Shown here piece after piece: positions 5,695 to 12,313 of a DNA stretch of 24,581 bases. Each line of letters starts with the position of its first letter. Position 1 is the first letter of the stretch. The notes below the pieces were generated by a model. It had not been told where the DNA came from. It searched no databases and saw only the letters and a list, made by a program, of their open reading frames with translations. A program made the translations under genes and the position numbers. Where the stretch lies: NCBI GenBank assembly GCA_937858235.1, contig CALLZZ010000449.1, forward strand, positions 1-24,581. The letters run 5' to 3'. The DNA is from an uncultured Clostridia bacterium. Its GTDB lineage: Bacteria; Bacillota; Clostridia; Oscillospirales; Oscillospiraceae.

Positions 5695-5744
5695 GTCAAG
5701 TGAATCTCTCAATATATAACTCGGGCCGAAAGGCCCACTTTTTT
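5695..5744 (+). ncRNA. Candidate small RNA of about 50 bases
   Basis: The unit is promoter, about 28 bases of single-strand sequence (GTGAATCTCTCAATATA), then a GAAA-capped hairpin with a U-tract. A leaderless nine-codon frame (ATG at 5693, stop at 5717-5719) fits inside but has no ribosome site. It could be a small RNA, or just a promoter placed ahead of the upstream operon's terminator. The call rests on layout only. Confidence 0.4.
5723..5744 (+). terminator. Rho-independent terminator
   Basis: GGGCC, GAAA loop, GGCCC, then AC and six T (5739-5744). It ends both the candidate small RNA and any readthrough from the 4235-5654 genes. Confidence 0.8.
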
Positions 5745-5772
5745 AGTTTGGGAAGAATTTTGAGTTTACCCG

Positions 5773-5801
5773 TTTACATTCATCAAGAGTTCGCTTATAA
5801 T
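5773..5801 (+). promoter_or_regulatory. Promoter for the 5843 gene
   Basis: TTTACA (5773-5778), 17 bases, TATAAT (5796-5801). An AGTTTACC octamer lies two bases upstream (5763-5770); the same octamer precedes the promoter at 6456, so it may be a shared operator or upstream element. Confidence 0.75.
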
Positions 5802-5842
5802 ATAATTAAGGTACAAAAAAGAAGAAGAAGGAGAGATCTCAC

Positions 5843-6070
5843 ATGACTAACCATGGCAACCAGTACAAATTCAGGGCACTGAATAAAATGAGAAGTAACC
5901 CCACAATGGTATCGATTCAAGGGATGAAGAAAAATGGTAAATGGGGAGTTCCATTCGAAACTGAAATGCTGGGCTGCGAAAAAACAGCTGAAGATGTGGT
6001 CAACCGGCTGGAAAAGCTGAACCATCGGAAATATCAAATAGTGGAAGAGGAAACCAATTACGAAAGGTAA
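5843..6070 (+). CDS. Small hypothetical protein, 75 residues
   Basis: The product begins MTNHGNQYKFRALNKMRSNP and contains VSIQGMKKNGKWGVPF, a beta-hairpin-like segment, then an acidic, helical C-terminal third. There is no Cys and no catalytic motif. AGAAGGAGAG lies seven bases before the ATG. The gene has its own promoter and is followed, with a 14-base overlap, by a possible 28-residue gene that starts at ATT. A terminator at 6148-6170 closes the unit. The protein is not recognised. Its compact, single-promoter setting is typical of phage early genes that alter host functions, but nothing specific can be claimed. Confidence 0.65.
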   Translation: MTNHGNQYKFRALNKMRSNPTMVSIQGMKKNGKWGVPFETEMLGCEKTAEDVVNRLEKLNHRKYQIVEEETNYER

Positions 6071-6143
6071 GACCTACAGGGCAGCCACCGAGAAGGAACT
6101 GGAAGCAGCCAGGACCCTGGGGATCAAAATATACTGCTACTAA
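6057..6143 (+). CDS. Possible 28-residue protein starting at ATT
   Basis: In the +1 frame relative to the 5843 gene, an open frame reads TKGKTYRAATEKELEAARTL and ends with IKIYCY and TAA at 6141-6143, five bases before the terminator. The only plausible start is ATT at 6057, which has GAAGAGG six bases upstream; there is no ATG, GTG or TTG. The protein-like composition and the exact fit between ribosome site and terminator support translation. Alternatives are +1 recoding from AGG TAA at the end of the 5843 gene, or a frameshift that split one longer gene. Confidence 0.4.
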   Translation: MTKGKTYRAATEKELEAARTLGIKIYCY

Positions 6144-6147
6144 AAGG

Positions 6148-6170
6148 AAGGACCACATTGGTCCTTTTTT
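6148..6170 (+). terminator. Rho-independent terminator
   Basis: AAGGACCA (6148-6155), CAT loop, TGGTCCTT, with a T run to 6170. It closes the 5843-6143 unit. Confidence 0.85.
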
Positions 6171-6190
6171 ATTTGCGACTTTCTTGATCA

Positions 6191-6220
6191 GGAATGCTTT
6201 GGAATGCTACTGCCTATAAT
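6191..6220 (+). promoter_or_regulatory. Promoter with tandem GGAATGCT operator-like repeat
   Basis: TATAAT (6215-6220) lacks a good -35 box. In its place GGAATGCT occurs twice, at 6191-6198 and 6201-6208, exactly one helical turn apart. This is the layout of an activator- or repressor-bound promoter. The downstream gene (6253) encodes a small helix-turn-helix-like protein that could bind here. Confidence 0.5.
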
Positions 6221-6252
6221 AATACTAACATATTAAATAGGAGGTAGTTCAA

Positions 6253-6447
6253 ATGCAGGAGATTACACTTAAGGACCTGGCTCGGGAATATAACGTACCA
6301 CTCAGGAAGGCAAGGAGGATAGTTAGATTCTACTCTGTGAAGAAGGAAGATTCAAGGTGGGTTTGGCCAAAAGGCAGTAAGGAGGCACATATGGTGAAGG
6401 CACTCTTGATGTATCACAATCAAGAAGATAGTCCAAAAAATAATTAA
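6253..6447 (+). CDS. Small helix-turn-helix-like protein
   Basis: The 64-residue product begins MQEITLKDLAREYNVPLRKA, where residues 5-29 read as a helix-turn-helix (LKDLAREYN, turn, LRKARRIVRFY). A basic, aromatic wing follows (SRWVWPKGS), then a last helix KEAHMVKALLMY. This is the size and pattern of small phage DNA-binding proteins. TAGGAGGT lies seven bases before the ATG. The gene sits alone between an operator-like promoter (6191-6220) and the promoter that leads into the late operon (6456-6484). That makes it a candidate early-to-late switch or autoregulator. The DNA-binding call is moderate; the regulatory role is inferred from position. Confidence 0.6.
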   Translation: MQEITLKDLAREYNVPLRKARRIVRFYSVKKEDSRWVWPKGSKEAHMVKALLMYHNQEDSPKNN

Positions 6448-6455
6448 GTTTACCA

Positions 6456-6484
6456 TTTACAAGGCTAGGAGGTTCTGGTATAAT
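6456..6484 (+). promoter_or_regulatory. Promoter leading toward the late operon
   Basis: TTTACA (6456-6461), 17 bases, TATAAT (6479-6484) with TGG before the -10 box. AGTTTACC (6447-6454) lies one base upstream, as at 5763. It is the last clear promoter before terS. Confidence 0.8.
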
Positions 6485-6490
6485 ATACAT

Positions 6491-6576
6491 GACAAGGTAT
6501 TGCTTTCAATGCCTGAGACTCTCCTTAAAGGGCCGGTAATGCTGGGTTTCCAAAATCCACTTACTGGTCTTTTTGT
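6491..6576 (+). ncRNA. Candidate structured RNA: small RNA or attenuator leader of the late operon
   Basis: From the expected start near 6491, two hairpins follow. The first is AGGTATTG (6495-6502), CTTT loop, CAATGCCT (6507-6514). The second pairs AAAGGGCCGGTAA (6527-6539) with TTACTGGTCTTTT (6561-6573) over 13 pairs including three G-U. No open frame with a ribosome site lies inside. Layout alone cannot separate a free small RNA from a cis-acting leader that controls entry into the packaging-head-tail genes. Confidence 0.5.
6527..6576 (+). terminator. Terminator-like hairpin before terS
   Basis: A 13-pair stem with a 21-base loop ends in a short T run around 6570-6574. It lies between the 6456 promoter and terS. 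The CAAAATAATTATTTT stretch just downstream is a further small AT palindrome. If it works as a terminator, late genes need antitermination or leakage. Confidence 0.55.
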
Positions 6577-6623
6577 TGAACAAAATAATTATTTTTTGAC
6601 TTTTAGGGGGTGAAATTGGATTC

Positions 6624-7469
6624 ATGGCCAAAAGCAAACACAAAAAATATGATGAAGCCGTCAAGAATTATACTCAGAAACAACTGCAGCAGGCCAAAGA
6701 CAGTGCCAAACAATATTATCTTGATAAAGAAGGAATCGTGAGTGTCAAGGTTTTGGCCAGGATCGCTAAGGTTCCCCAGGGTTATATAAGGAAGTGGATT
6801 AAGGAGTGGGAAAACTTAGTCAAGGAAGATCCCAAGGATAAGGTATCACTGTCCCAGGATACCAAGAAGTTCCTTAGAACAGCTGCTGAGGAACATGGTC
6901 TTGATGAACAGGAGGAACTGTTCTGCTACCACTACCTGAAAACATTCAATGCCACTACCTCAGCTATTAAGGCAGGATACAGTTCATCCTATGCTCACAA
7001 CAAGGCATACAGGTTACTGCAGGATGAGAAGGTCCAGATGTTCATAGCTCACGTAAAGGAGCAAAGAAACTCAGAGCTTTTCATTGACTCCATGCGTATT
7101 ATAAAGGAATACATGAAAATAGCATTTGCCGATATGACAGACTTCGTCCGGTTCGGACCAAATGGAATTATCCTCCGGTCCAGTGAGAATGTGGATGGTC
7201 AGTTGATCGTTAAGATCCAAGAAGGTAGGAACGGCCTATCCCTGGAACTGGCTGACAAGATGAAAGCTCTGGAGAAGCTGGAGCAGTACTTAGGGGTCAT
7301 GCCTGATGATACATTCAAACGTAGGATCGAAGAAGAGAAGCTGGCACTCCAGAAAGAACGCCTGGAGATGGATAGGTCCAAGAATAAGAGTGATACCACT
7401 AATGAGGAAAAGGTTGGTCAATACATTGACCTGTTGACACAAGCTCTGGCAGGTGATGGTAATGGTTGA
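6624..7469 (+). CDS. terS: Terminase small subunit
   Basis: The 281-residue protein binds the phage packaging site and recruits the large subunit. Residues about 96-145 match the Terminase_2 family pattern: EELFCYHYLKTFNATTSAI then KAGYSSSYAHNKAYRLLQD, a helix-turn-helix. The N-terminal 75 residues hold another predicted DNA-binding segment (VSVKVLARIAKVPQGYIRKW). Residues 220-260 form a Lys/Glu-rich helix, probably for oligomer assembly. GGGGGTG lies 11 bases before the ATG. The position directly ahead of terL fits. It overlaps terL by eight bases with the start chosen there. Its 281 residues are long for this family because of the N-terminal extension. Confidence 0.85.
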   Translation: MAKSKHKKYDEAVKNYTQKQLQQAKDSAKQYYLDKEGIVSVKVLARIAKVPQGYIRKWIKEWENLVKEDPKDKVSLSQDTKKFLRTAAEEHGLDEQEELFCYHYLKTFNATTSAIKAGYSSSYAHNKAYRLLQDEKVQMFIAHVKEQRNSELFIDSMRIIKEYMKIAFADMTDFVRFGPNGIILRSSENVDGQLIVKIQEGRNGLSLELADKMKALEKLEQYLGVMPDDTFKRRIEEEKLALQKERLEMDRSKNKSDTTNEEKVGQYIDLLTQALAGDGNG

Positions 7470-8706
7470 CCTAGGAAAACTGTATTCACCTAAACAAGTG
7501 GATGTCTTGAAATTTGCTATGAACTCTGATTATTTCATGCTGATCAATTCAGGAGCTAAGAGGTCCGGTAAGACAGTTATCAACAATGACCTATTCCTGT
7601 ATGAGCTGAAGCGTATAAAGGCCCTAGCGGACCAGCATGGAGTCCCAGAGCCACAGTATATCCTGTCAGGTGCTACACTGGGTTCATTATATAGGAACGT
7701 ACTGATTGAACTAGGGAATAAGTACAACCTGGAGTTCCACATGGATAAATATAACCGGTTCCCACTGTTTGGAGTTCAGGTCTGTTGCTTCGGCCATTCC
7801 AAAATCAATGACCTGGGTAGAATTAGAGGTATGACTGCCTTTGGAGCTTATGTGAATGAAGGATCTATGGCACATGAGGAAGTATTTAATGAGGTCAAAT
7901 CCAGGTGCTCAGGAGAAGGAGCTAGAATCCTGGTAGATACCAACCCAGACCACCCAGAACATTGGTTCAAAACGAACTACATAGACAGGGCAGATGGTAA
8001 GGTCATCAGGGACTTTCATTTTGAGCTGGATGATAATACCTTCGTTAGTGATAGGTACCGGGACAACATCAAACAGTCTACTCCCAGCGGTATGTTCTGG
8101 GACAGAGACATCAAAGGCCTCTGGGTAGCCGGTGAAGGAACCGTCTACTCTGACTTTGATCAGGATAAACACTACATAAGCCTGAGGGATCTGGATGACA
8201 TGCCCATTGTGGATATATTCTATGGTGTGGACTGGGGCTATGAACATCCAGGAGCTATAGTGGTTATGGGTGAGACTGCCTATGGCGACATAGTGCTTTT
8301 AGAGGAACACTCCAAACAGCATGAAGAGATTGACTACTGGGTAGACATAGCTAAGAGTATGCAGAAGACCTATGGCCCTGGGATCTGGTACTGTGATAGT
8401 GCCAGGCCTGAGCATGTGGCACGATTCAACAAGGAAGGCCTAAGGTCAGTGAATGCTGATAAGTCCATACTCAGTGGAATAGAGGAAGTGGCTTCCTTAA
8501 TCAAGCTGGGTAAATTTAAGGTAGTCAAGAAAAGGGTAGACAGGTTCAAGAAGGAAATTTACATGTATGTCTGGGATCCAAAGAAAGGTCTGCCGGTACC
8601 AGAAAAAGACGACGTACTGGATGCTGTTCGGTATGCTGTCTATACTCGGAATAGGTTGAAGAATACATTAAGGAGAAACTACTCAGGAAGGGGAGGAAGG
8701 TCATGA
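7462..8706 (+). CDS. terL: Terminase large subunit (ATPase-nuclease)
   Basis: This 414-residue protein is the packaging motor. GAKRSGKT (residues 31-38) is the Walker A-type loop of PBSX/SPP1-like terminases. AYVNE (E133) is the likely Walker B/catalytic carboxylate region. GVDWG (D257) and D384/D387 near the end (DDVLDAVRYA) form the RNase H-like nuclease site. The ATG at 7462 has AGGTGA five bases upstream; a GTG at 7453 and an ATG at 7456 are alternatives that add only two or three residues. The length is normal for the family and no key residue is missing. It ends with ATGA overlap into the portal gene, so packaging and portal genes are coupled. Confidence 0.95.
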   Translation: MVDLGKLYSPKQVDVLKFAMNSDYFMLINSGAKRSGKTVINNDLFLYELKRIKALADQHGVPEPQYILSGATLGSLYRNVLIELGNKYNLEFHMDKYNRFPLFGVQVCCFGHSKINDLGRIRGMTAFGAYVNEGSMAHEEVFNEVKSRCSGEGARILVDTNPDHPEHWFKTNYIDRADGKVIRDFHFELDDNTFVSDRYRDNIKQSTPSGMFWDRDIKGLWVAGEGTVYSDFDQDKHYISLRDLDDMPIVDIFYGVDWGYEHPGAIVVMGETAYGDIVLLEEHSKQHEEIDYWVDIAKSMQKTYGPGIWYCDSARPEHVARFNKEGLRSVNADKSILSGIEEVASLIKLGKFKVVKKRVDRFKKEIYMYVWDPKKGLPVPEKDDVLDAVRYAVYTRNRLKNTLRRNYSGRGGRS

Positions 8707-10178
8707 TAGATTACAATGAGTTATTGAATGCTGAGATTAAGGGAATCTATGGGGACCTTATAGGAAGAATCAATCAGATAAATGAGTGGTACTCCTTATA
8801 TGAAGGAGAACAGGAATGGGAGATACCCCAAGGCCTGGACTACAAGCCCACTCAAAAGATAACTAATATCATGAAGAAGCTGATAGATACCAAAGCTAGG
8901 TTCATGTTTGGTAGAGAACCATTCTTTGATGTTAGGCCTGTGGCAGTGGATGCAAAAGGTTCCACTACAGAGAAGGATAAGGCTCAGCTGAAGGAAGACC
9001 TGCTGTACAAGATCCTGGAAAAGAATAAGTTTCACAGTAAACTTCTGAAGGGTAAGAAGGATTGCTCCATCGGTGGTAAGCTAGCTATAAAGCTGTGGGC
9101 CTCCAAGAAGAAGGGCCTCAAAATCGTGTTCTCCCCTGCACAGGAATTCTTCACTCAGTATAATGATGATGATGTGGATGAACTGGAGAAAATAGCTTTT
9201 GTCTACCTGATGAACGATGAGTTAGAACCTGAAGACCAGAGAATCAAAAAGCAGATCTGGGAGATGGTAGAGGGAAAGTGTATTCTAAATGAAACCACTC
9301 ATAATGGTAAAGGCGAGTTAGTCAGCACTGAGTTCCAGGACCACTCAACAGGTCTGGACTTCATCCCTGTGGTAATAGTGATCAATGGAGGCCTCACGGG
9401 GGAGATTGAAGGCAAAAGTGACATTCGCACCCTGTGGGGCAACCAGTATCACTATAATAAGCTCACCAGTGATGATATTGATGCTCTGAGGTTCCAAATG
9501 TTTGGTCAGGACGTTATCACTGATGCTGATGAGAATAGCCTGAGTAACATTAAGATAGCTCCAGGGGCAATGGTAGACCTGCAGACTGACCTGGCTCAAT
9601 CCAATGCAGGTAGACAGGCTAAGATCCAAAGGTTGGAGAGTAAATTCTCCTATAAGGATAAGTTTGAGGATACCATCAATCGCATTAAGAGTGATATGTA
9701 TGAAACCATGGAGGTTCCCAATGTATCACTGGAGCAGTTGAAAGGCCTCATGCAAAGTGGTAAGTCCATGAAGGCCCTGTACTGGGGTCTCATGGCAGCC
9801 TGTGATGAAGAGTGGACTGAGTGGGGTCCAGCTCTGAGACAGATGGTAGAATACATTTTCAAGATGGTGGAGGTATATAATCTGTATGAGTCCAGGGAAA
9901 TAGCCTCCTATGAAACCTCACTAGTTATAGAACACAATTACCCCATCCAGGAAGATGAAGATGAGAAGAAACAAATAGATATGGATGAGGTAACTGCAGA
10001 GGTAAGGTCCAGAAAGGCCTACATGAATAAGTGGGGTGAGTATGAAGACATAGACTCTGAGCTGGAGCAGATACAGAAGGAAAAGGAACTCCTGGGGCAG
10101 GATACTTACACTCGGGATTTGAATGATCGCGCTAATGAAGATGAGGAAGATGAAGAAGAAGAAGAAACCAAAGAGTAG
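8703..10178 (+). CDS. Portal protein (SPP1 gp6-like family)
   Basis: The 491-residue protein forms the dodecameric ring at one capsid vertex through which DNA passes. Recognition rests on the N-terminal pattern YKPTQKITNIMKKLIDTKA then RFMFGREPF, the mid-protein stretch QSGKSMKALYWGL, which is typical of SPP1-type portals, and gene order after terL. The C-terminus is an acidic run (DEEDEEEEE), possibly disordered. Its ATG overlaps the terL stop as ATGA and GGAGGAAGG lies just upstream, so start choice is secure. Length matches the family (about 450-510). No frame damage is visible. Confidence 0.93.
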   Translation: MIDYNELLNAEIKGIYGDLIGRINQINEWYSLYEGEQEWEIPQGLDYKPTQKITNIMKKLIDTKARFMFGREPFFDVRPVAVDAKGSTTEKDKAQLKEDLLYKILEKNKFHSKLLKGKKDCSIGGKLAIKLWASKKKGLKIVFSPAQEFFTQYNDDDVDELEKIAFVYLMNDELEPEDQRIKKQIWEMVEGKCILNETTHNGKGELVSTEFQDHSTGLDFIPVVIVINGGLTGEIEGKSDIRTLWGNQYHYNKLTSDDIDALRFQMFGQDVITDADENSLSNIKIAPGAMVDLQTDLAQSNAGRQAKIQRLESKFSYKDKFEDTINRIKSDMYETMEVPNVSLEQLKGLMQSGKSMKALYWGLMAACDEEWTEWGPALRQMVEYIFKMVEVYNLYESREIASYETSLVIEHNYPIQEDEDEKKQIDMDEVTAEVRSRKAYMNKWGEYEDIDSELEQIQKEKELLGQDTYTRDLNDRANEDEEDEEEEETKE

Positions 10179-10188
10179 GTGATAACCT

Positions 10189-11133
10189 ATGACTTCCTAT
10201 GAGAAAGCAGTGAGAAAGACTAGGAAGCAACTGGCCCAGATCACTTTGGAACAGCAAAGGGATGTACTGAAGTCCTACGAGAGAGCCATAGATAATCTGG
10301 CAACTAAGCTATCCCGAGTAAGGGATAAGACACTAACTCAAAGATGGCTTAAGGATTATAAGAAGGAATTGGAAAAGGTTCGTAAATCCCTGACTGCAGA
10401 GCTAGAATCACAGATCACAAAGTCTGTGGGTAAGGCTGCACTGAAGGGAGCTCAGACAGAACAACAGTTATTGCTGGAAGCCTTCTCGGGTACAGGCCTG
10501 AATGTAAAGCCATCCTTTTCCAAGATGTTTTCGGCAGTACAGAAGAATGTCATAGATGACATAGTGAGTGGGGGCCTGTATACTGACCATAAAACTCTAT
10601 CCAGTAGAATATGGAACACTACTCAATTATTTGAAGGAGACATACAGAGTATGATTACCCAGGGTATCCTGGAAAAGAAGTCAGCTTTGAGTCTGGCTAG
10701 AGACCTTGAGAAGTTTGTAAAGCCTGAGGCTCAACGAGGTTGGGAATGGGGTAAAGTTTATCCTAACCTGAAACATACCAAAATAGATTATAATGCTCAG
10801 AGGTTGGCTAGGACCAGTATCAACCATGCCTATCAGACAGCCACTATACAATCTGCAGCAAAGAATCCCTATATAGATAAGATAAAGTGGCTATCTGCCA
10901 ATATACATGGAAGAACCTGCGATCTATGTGCAGAAAGAGATGGACAGCTATTTCCTGTGGATGATGTACCTCTGGACCATCCTAATGGACTATGCACAAT
11001 GATCTCAGTTCCATCCCGTAGCCTGGATCAAATAGCTGATGAATTAAACAGCTGGGCTAAGGGTGAACTTAACCCAATGCTGGATGACTGGTATGACAAG
11101 AATGGAGACTATTTTGCTTTTAAGAAGATATAA
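10189..11133 (+). CDS. Minor head protein (SPP1 gp7 / Mu F-like)
   Basis: The 314-residue protein carries a C-terminal Phage_Mu_F-type domain (about 195-290). It includes RLARTSINHAYQTAT, then RTCDLCAERDGQLFP and LDHPNGLC, the Cys/His pattern shared by these head morphogenesis proteins. In SPP1 the homologue binds the portal and is ejected-DNA related. The N-terminal 100 residues are Lys/Glu-rich helices. AGGTGATAACCT precedes the ATG, 10 bases after the portal stop. The position between portal and scaffold is standard. No ADP-ribosyltransferase or other fused domain is apparent. Confidence 0.9.
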   Translation: MTSYEKAVRKTRKQLAQITLEQQRDVLKSYERAIDNLATKLSRVRDKTLTQRWLKDYKKELEKVRKSLTAELESQITKSVGKAALKGAQTEQQLLLEAFSGTGLNVKPSFSKMFSAVQKNVIDDIVSGGLYTDHKTLSSRIWNTTQLFEGDIQSMITQGILEKKSALSLARDLEKFVKPEAQRGWEWGKVYPNLKHTKIDYNAQRLARTSINHAYQTATIQSAAKNPYIDKIKWLSANIHGRTCDLCAERDGQLFPVDDVPLDHPNGLCTMISVPSRSLDQIADELNSWAKGELNPMLDDWYDKNGDYFAFKKI

Positions 11134-11149
11134 GTGAGGAGAGAGAAGC

Positions 11150-11494
11150 ATGTTAGCAAAGTGCGATACCTGTGGCAAAGAATTTGAGGTAACTGGTTTT
11201 GAGGTGGAGAAGGTAAAAGGTGATATTGAAAAAACCTTCTTCTCCTGCACTCACTGTGGAGAGAAGTATACTGGATTCTACACTAACAATTGGATAAGGT
11301 TCAACCAACAGAAACTAAGGGACCTGCAGAAAAAGTATAACATTGCCTGGGCCTTTAGAGATGTGAGTCAGGCTCAGTCCCTATTCAACCAGATTCAAGA
11401 CCTGACCAAAAGGAATGGGGAAGAGATGCAGAACCTCAGGTTAAGGTTCAATGATCCAGTTGCTCATCATGTTGAGGGAGGTGAAGGACCCTGA
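11150..11494 (+). CDS. Small zinc-ribbon head-region protein
   Basis: The 114-residue product begins MLAKCDTCGKEFEVTGFEVE and has a second knuckle FFSCTHCGEKYTGF, so C5/C8 and C33/C36 likely bind one zinc. The remaining two-thirds are helical (NQQKLRDLQKKYNIAWA, then SQAQSLFNQIQDL). Proteins of this shape often follow the minor head gene in Bacillota phages, with unknown role. GAGGAGAGAGAAGC precedes the ATG. The last bases of the gene merge into a possible promoter (11498-11526) for scaffold and capsid. Confidence 0.75.
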   Translation: MLAKCDTCGKEFEVTGFEVEKVKGDIEKTFFSCTHCGEKYTGFYTNNWIRFNQQKLRDLQKKYNIAWAFRDVSQAQSLFNQIQDLTKRNGEEMQNLRLRFNDPVAHHVEGGEGP

Positions 11495-11497
11495 GAT

Positions 11498-11526
11498 TAG
11501 ACAGACTGGCTTACAAGAAGTATAAT
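11498..11526 (+). promoter_or_regulatory. Possible internal promoter for scaffold and capsid
   Basis: TAGACA (11498-11503), 17 bases, TATAAT (11521-11526). One mismatch in the -35 box. It lies just after the zinc-ribbon gene stop and before the longest gap of the late operon, which would give extra transcripts for capsid subunits. Confidence 0.5.
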
Positions 11527-11530
11527 TGAA

Positions 11531-11568
11531 GGAGGGGGTCCTTTATCTAAGGGAGGCTAACCCCCTCC
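11531..11568 (+). promoter_or_regulatory. Strong leader hairpin ahead of the scaffold gene
   Basis: GGAGGGGGT (11531-11539) pairs perfectly with ACCCCCTCC (11560-11568). The loop contains a smaller CCTT/AAGG stem (11540-11552). The nearest T run (11582-11586) is 14 bases away, so this is not a clean terminator. At the 5' end of a transcript from the promoter above, it could protect the capsid mRNA. Confidence 0.5.
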
Positions 11569-11661
11569 CACCAAATCGCCCTTTTTGGTATTGCAGGGCA
11601 TAAAGAACAAGAACTCTGACAGGCACAGACCTGTATAAAAATGTATGGAGGAATGAGATAA

Positions 11662-12288
11662 ATGGAATGGTTGAATGAACTTATCGAAAAGCACACGAAG
11701 GACGGGAAGGTAGATCACGAAGCTCTCATGAAGGAGCTCAAAATCGAGTTCCCGAAACATGCGGTTCCAAAGGACACTTACAATTCCCTGGCTGAGACCA
11801 GAAAGACTCTGGAGAACGACATCAAAGAGAGAGACAAACAGCTGGAAGCATTGAAGAAGATTGATGCTGAAGGGCTGAAGGCTGAGATTGAAAAGCTCCA
11901 GGGTGAAAACAAGGCTGCCAAAGAGAAGTATGAAGTCGACATGAAGGACCTCACCCTTACCAACGCTGTCAAACTGGCCATTGCAGGGCAGGCCCATGAC
12001 GAGGGCTTAGTGGCAGGGTTGGTTGACAAGTCAAAGCTTATCCTGGGCGATGATGGCAAGGTAACTGGTCTGGAGGAACAGTTGAAGACTCTGAAAGAAA
12101 CCAAATCCTTCCTGTTCAAGGAAGAGAATCCAGGCGGTACCGGTGGATCTCTGGGGAACAATGGCAGAGGCGGTGGCAGAGGTCAAAAGAACCCATGGGC
12201 CAAGGACACATTTAACCTGACTGAGCAGGGGAAAATACTCAGAGAAAATCCAACACTGGCAGAGCAATTGAGAGCTGCTGCCAAATAA
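11662..12288 (+). CDS. Capsid scaffold protein (GP20-like)
   Basis: The 208-residue product has the layout of phage minor structural GP20-type scaffolds. A short N-terminal helix (MEWLNELIEKHTKDG) is followed by a long coiled coil (about 48-105, e.g. TRKTLENDIKERDKQLEAL). Then comes a globular part with VKLAIAGQAHDEGLV, a Gly-rich linker (GGTGGSLGNNGRGGGRG) and a C-terminal helix. Such proteins guide capsid assembly inside the procapsid and then leave. GGAGG lies ten bases before the ATG. The next gene is the major capsid protein, as expected. No protease domain is visible. Confidence 0.88.
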   Translation: MEWLNELIEKHTKDGKVDHEALMKELKIEFPKHAVPKDTYNSLAETRKTLENDIKERDKQLEALKKIDAEGLKAEIEKLQGENKAAKEKYEVDMKDLTLTNAVKLAIAGQAHDEGLVAGLVDKSKLILGDDGKVTGLEEQLKTLKETKSFLFKEENPGGTGGSLGNNGRGGGRGQKNPWAKDTFNLTEQGKILRENPTLAEQLRAAAK

Positions 12289-12313
12289 GAAAAACGAAGG
12301 AGAGATGAATTAA

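Noticed and set aside
5723..5744. GAAA-loop hairpin as a riboswitch or tracr-like RNA
   Set aside because: It is a simple terminator stem of five pairs with a U run; no further conserved core.
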